From contig QNQO01000644.1 in the NCBI GenBank assembly GCA_003290165.1, positions 310,001 to 374,000 on the forward strand: a stretch of 64,000 nucleotides of DNA, written 5' to 3'. A program made the position numbers and the translations under genes. Source of the stretch: Berberis thunbergii (Eukaryota > Streptophyta > Magnoliopsida > Ranunculales > Berberidaceae). Position 1 is the stretch's first letter, and every line of letters begins with the position of its first letter. Below the pieces are notes generated by a model, which was not told the origin of the DNA, searched no databases, and worked only from the letters and a program-made list of their open reading frames with translations. Of the stretch, positions 60,701 to 64,000 are shown piece by piece.

Positions 60701-63646
60701 CAAAATCACAAAACCGCAATCAGAACAAAAGCACCTCTTGAGCCACACATTATGGAGTTGATGAAGTCGATCAGTGATGAGTGCAAGCTAGAAGAAGAGC
60801 TTGGTTGAGTCGACCGGTGATGAGTGAACCCTCAAGTGAAGCAGCGATCTCTTTGGACATTTCCCTGAAGCTTTTCATCTCTAGATCTACCTATTGCTTC
60901 TCCAGTGACGATGAATCCTCTTGCGGGTGACGAAATTGGGTGGCAACAACACTGTTGATCTCTTCTGGTTTCGGTGGGTAACCATGAGCTGATCTTTTCT
61001 GGTTTCGGTGGTTAACCATGAGCTGATCACTTTGGAAGGGGAAAGGGAGAGGGAGAGAGCATGAGTTGATCTCTTTGGAATGGGAGAGAGAGTGGGAGAA
61101 TTCCTCGCTGGGAGAGAGAGTGGGAGAATTTCTCGCTATTTCGTCACTGGTTTCCTCGTTGGAATGGGAGAGAGAGTGGGAGAGAGAGAGCATGAGCTGG
61201 TTTCCTCGCTATTTACAATTTCTGCAAGAAATGGAAACAAAGAGATTGGGTTGGATTTTGTTTTTGTCTTTGGGGTATTATATAGTGCAACCGTATTCAA
61301 CATATGCACCAATCGGCCGGTTCGGTTTTTAATCGGACGGTTTAAAATTGTGAACCGCTTCCGAACCGTTTGAAACTAGTTTCGGTTCGGTTTTACAGAT
61401 TCTTTTATCATTTCTTATTCGGTTCGGTTACCGAACCGTATTTAACAACTGGTTCGGTCGGTTAACCGAAATTAATTCGGTTTATGCCCACCCCCATCAA
61501 ATTTTATACGAGTTGGCTAATGGTATATATTTTCATTGAATTCTATCGTTATTATTTTATATATTAATTTTAAATATTTTTTGTTAGGGGTTTAATATCG
61601 CTTGTGAAAAACAATTCATTTATTTAATGTTAATAAATTTTTATTAAACTAAACATTTTTTAATGTTTGCAATTACTAATAAAATTGCATTGAAAATAAA
61701 ATAAAAAATGCACTCGAAGAGTATCGAACTCAGGTCTTTTACTAAAAGTGATAAACCTCCAACCACTACACCAACAAAAACATGTTTGAATATTTTCATA
61801 AACAATTAACTTATTGTATTCTACATTATATAATCGATTTTTTAAGACTAAAATATATATACTAAAAATATTTTAAAAGTTGAGGGGGGGCAGCTGCCCC
61901 CCCCTCGTCCCTTAGTAGGTCCGCCCATGTATTCAAGCATATAAAAGACATAAATAAGACTTATTCGAGCAAGGAGTTTCAAAAACACTTCCATTGATGT
62001 ATGACTTGCGTAACACATATCAATAAGCTATTGGTTATCATCCATCCATTCGTTCACGTCACTTTTAAAAAAACGGCACACCTCTGCATCATCTTATATT
62101 GGTATACTGTAAGATCTGTATATATATGTATTGTATTTATGAGGCTCACTATATATATCGTGTATTTATTGAAAGACATGGATAACTATGGTGTTTATCT
62201 CATAGAGGGATGCAAGTAGATGGTCTCAAGTACGAGATTGCAAATGAAAGTGTCCCATTTTCTTGTTTGTAGTTTCTTCAATCTTTATAAGATGGTTGGG
62301 TGTTTCCCAGGTCCATAACACAACTCAGAGCTGGAGAAACATCTTAGTCTCAGTCAGGAGACGCTTTTGGAAAATAATACCCAAACCCAATGATATTTGT
62401 TGGGGGGTTATGGAAAAAAAGAACTTGAGCATACTCAATAACAATATTTAGAAGTGAATGGAACTGTCGCCCATTTGCTTATCCATTATGATTTGGTTGA
62501 AGAGATATGACAGTCTTTCTTCAATCTTTTTGGAGTGGTTTGGGTGTAAAATCATCTCTCAGAGCTCTGGTCCATATCAGGACTCAGAGCTGGAGAAGAC
62601 ATGGATCTTAGTCCACATTTTATTTCTATATATGACAGTATATGGTCTTGGTGCTTTGGTTTGAGATGCTTCATGTTATGGATTTAGTTCCACGTCCAAT
62701 AGGAATTGGTGGGTCTCTTATAAAGGTTTGAGTTCTCCACCTAAAAGAAGATTAGTCTTTTGGCAACATACTCTAACTGAGCAATGCAAATCATTGTGAT
62801 TATTAGAATTGTTTAAATGAGTTGGTTGCAGGCATGCTCTGTGGACATTGCTTCGTGTATTAACAGTTCCTGCTTTCTGTTCCATAATCTATGAATGCAT
62901 GCATTGAGTTTACTTCTGAACTAATCATATACCAACTTTCTCATGTCCCTCTTTTTTCTCCTGCTGCAGGTAGCTTTGCTGAAATTTACAGGCTATAAAA
63001 TAATAAATAACATTTCAGATACTGGGAAGGCATTCCTTATCATTCTTCTTACAGACATTTTTTTGGGGTAAGCTTTCTTTATTTTGTCTTAACTACTAAG
63101 ATACATTTGTATGAGCTGACAACCTAAATGTGCATTGGAAGGTGAAGTCAACTTAATCATAAACATGTCTATTGGGATCTTGACTTCTAGTTTCTCTCAT
63201 ATGATTCATATGCTTTTGTTTTCAAGTTGAAGAGAGAAGGGGGTCTTCATCTCTTAAAGGTTATTATGGTGTAAAACCATTTCCCTCATGGCTTTTTATT
63301 GGTTTTTCTTTGAAACCATAGATTCTTACCTCCACAAACACACATGCGTGCACTTTTTTCAAAAATATTTTTTCCATAATTTTCAGCATGATAACAATCA
63401 TGTGTTGACTTTGCCTCTTGCAAGCTTGATTTGATGGAATCTAGTGTTAGAGATAATATATTTCTGGTACCAAAAATGAAGTCACTGAAGTTTGTTTTAC
63501 GTACCTGCAGTTATCATTCTGAATCAGGTTGGGAGACTTTGATAGAAATAATCGTTGAACATTATGGGCTTGAAGTGGATCAATCAACTATCACGGTTTT
63601 TATCTGTTTTGTTCCAGTTGTTATGGACGCATGCGTGAAGCTCTGG
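54746..63646 (+). CDS. DLDG1: CemA/PxcA-like chloroplast envelope protein, 3' end outside window
   Basis: Homologue of chloroplast-encoded CemA and cyanobacterial PxcA, which affect proton movement across the envelope; Arabidopsis DLDG1 (At4g31040) is needed for greening and non-photochemical quenching control. Exons: 54746-55357, 55547-55632, 56874-57047, 57464-57578, 62970-63067, 63511-63646, giving 407 codons in one frame; the last exon lies past 64000. The basic N-terminus should be a transit peptide, followed by WWKKFFFDEDGNWLGL and an acidic, charged region with AEAITELREAREDMRNAESR. Membrane segments include LVLLVIIPCALDFLVHDYV, FGISSFILLYF and AFLIILLTDIFLG; conserved YVKTVPLAAEFFDVRR and YHSESGWE are present. 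The start at 54746 is the first ATG in frame but an upstream exon cannot be excluded. Intron 4 is 5.4 kb and packed with transposons. Confidence 0.9.
55985..56310 (+). repeat. AT-rich interspersed repeat, copy in DLDG1 intron 2
   Basis: Begins near GAAACCTAAATTTAAG and includes CATCCATCCATTCATTCACG. It aligns with a second copy in intron 4 that is split in two: about 59622-59721 and 61930-62190. Both are in the same orientation. Inverted GTTATCCATAGT-like ends can be seen in the second copy (59580 and 62185 regions). Confidence 0.65.
57665..57795 (+). repeat. Direct duplication flanking a hAT element (left copy)
   Basis: The stretch TAGATGATATATTTCTTTTC through TTTCCAAAGATCAGTAA recurs at 58503-58622 with roughly 85-90% identity by eye. 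The hAT-like element 57844-58476 lies between the copies. Confidence 0.75.
57844..58476. mobile_element. hAT-like element with GACACG-rich ends, DLDG1 intron 4
   Basis: 633 bp. Left end CAAGGAGACCCGGAC; right end on the opposite strand CAAGGATGCATGGAC. Flanking 8-mers ATTCCAAG (57836-57843) and ATTCTAAG (58477-58484) differ at one base. Subterminal regions contain many GACAC/GTGTC motifs (GTGTCGTGTCTGTGTCTGAC). No coding capacity. Confidence 0.72.
58780..58878 (+). mobile_element. tRNA-derived SINE, second copy
   Basis: Starts CCAATGGTAACCTGGTTGGA, contains GGTTCTATACCCACCGGCGG and ends in an A-run of about 11. It matches the SINE at 22717-22825 at most positions. AAAGTGGACCAC before it and AAAGTGGACTAC after it (overlapping the tail) form a probable target duplication with one mismatch. 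Confidence 0.8.
60282..61496. mobile_element. hAT-like element of the GGTTCGG family nested in another hAT
   Basis: 1215 bp. Left end TAGGGGTGGGCA, right end TGCCCACCCCCA (inverted, 11 of 12). Exact 8-bp direct repeats TCAAATTT flank it (60274-60281, 61497-61504). Both ends have arrays of GGTTCGG/CCGAACC. The interior has GAGAGAGAGTGGGAGA-type tandem repeats (61070-61200). No transposase. Confidence 0.87.
61726..61783 (-). repeat. tRNA-like fragment inside the hAT element
   Basis: On the minus strand, GTAGTGGTTGGAGG resembles box A and GAGTTCGATACTC resembles box B at roughly tRNA spacing. It is probably a SINE or tRNA relic; no acceptor stem pairs. Confidence 0.4.
62200..62969. other. Distal part of DLDG1 intron 4
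   Basis: No element or gene recognised. Short open frames 62263-62451 and 62458-62664 are not recognised. The intron ends in a good polypyrimidine tract and CTGCAG acceptor at 62969. Confidence 0.4.
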
Positions 63647-64000
63647 GTATGCTCTACTCTTTGAAATTTATACTAGTACACAACATGACAAGGACACTTC
63701 CTTTTTTAAAACCTCTGCTGTCTACACTGTCGGGCGCTCCAACACACCAACACAAGATTAAAATGGGAAGGGATACTCTATATCATCAACTTTTTTCACA
63801 TATCTTTTGAAGGTTTCAATTAATCATAATCTTGTGGCTATAGTATGGCGAGATAGTAACAAGTAGCAATTTTGAACTCCAAAAGAGTATGACCAACCAA
63901 ACGAAATTTATTATGACATCTCCTTTTTATAGTAGGACAATGGCATGTAAGTCATATCAACAGGGACTTAAATCAAAGGGCACATACTCTAACTCATAAG

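Larger units (their letters stand above)
59722..61929. mobile_element. hAT-like element, 2.2 kb, containing a second element
   Basis: Left end CAGGGGCGGACC, right end GGTCCGCCCATG (inverted, 11 of 12). Exact 8-bp direct repeats TATTCAAG flank it (59714-59721, 61930-61937). G-runs near both ends (GAGGGGGGGCG, GAGGGGGGGGCAGC) give further inverted symmetry. Without the nested element 60282-61496 it would be about 1 kb. It interrupts an AT-rich repeat whose two halves lie on either side. No transposase was recognised. Confidence 0.85.

Noticed and set aside
1..64000. CRISPR arrays, operons, riboswitches or phage genes
   Set aside because: The sequence is plant nuclear DNA; no regularly spaced short repeats with unique spacers, and no bacterial gene organisation, were seen.

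Overview
This window is nuclear DNA from a flowering plant, most likely a eudicot. It is AT-rich. Its genes have many short exons separated by GT-AG introns, introns and spacers are full of transposons, and there is no bacterial gene packing. All coding calls come from joining exons by eye at splice sites and comparing the peptides with families I know; no search was run.

Layout, left to right. (1) 222-7740, minus: the first 15 exons (about 417 codons) of PRMT5; its 3' part lies beyond the left edge. (2) 9086-11902, minus: a three-exon DUF1218 membrane protein whose first intron carries a Ty3/gypsy integrase fragment. (3) 12597-15279: a second gypsy fragment between two ~650-bp direct repeats. 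(4) 15964-21917, minus: a 12-exon relative of Arabidopsis At5g58100, with three frameshifts and a large internal deletion, probably a pseudogene. (5) 22175-24171: a Mutator-like element with ~395-bp inverted ends carrying pieces of an NBS-LRR gene and of a zinc-knuckle gene, with a SINE inserted in the LRR piece. (6) 24200-29300: repeat-rich, with a large hairpin, a ubiquitin-RPL40 pseudogene, a hAT-like element and a tRNA-Ser relic. (7) 31658-35078, plus: an intact GH17/X8 beta-1,3-glucanase. (8) 37233-42056, plus: an intact three-KH RNA-binding protein of the PEPPER type. (9) 42735-47224, minus: a tandem pair of 3-ketoacyl-CoA synthase genes, one dead and one with an open frame but lacking the catalytic histidine. 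(10) 47842-48290: PPR gene relic. (11) 49005-52474, minus: a small S17-type ribosomal protein with a hAT element in its intron. (12) 54746-63646, plus: the CemA/PxcA-like chloroplast envelope gene DLDG1, running off the right edge, whose 5.4-kb fourth intron holds a SINE and several transposons, one nested in another.

The genes do not form a pathway. What unites them is position: PRMT5, DUF1218, a GH17 gene and DLDG1 are also close neighbours on Arabidopsis chromosome 4 (At4g31120, At4g31130, At4g31140, At4g31040, from memory), and At5g58100 sits beside the paralogous GH17 gene At5g58090. The window therefore looks like an ancestral eudicot gene block diluted by transposons. I found no convincing undescribed biological system. 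The best leads are the gene-capturing Mutator element, the nested and related hAT elements with exact 8-bp target duplications, the single-base lesion in PRMT5, and the KCS copy without its histidine.
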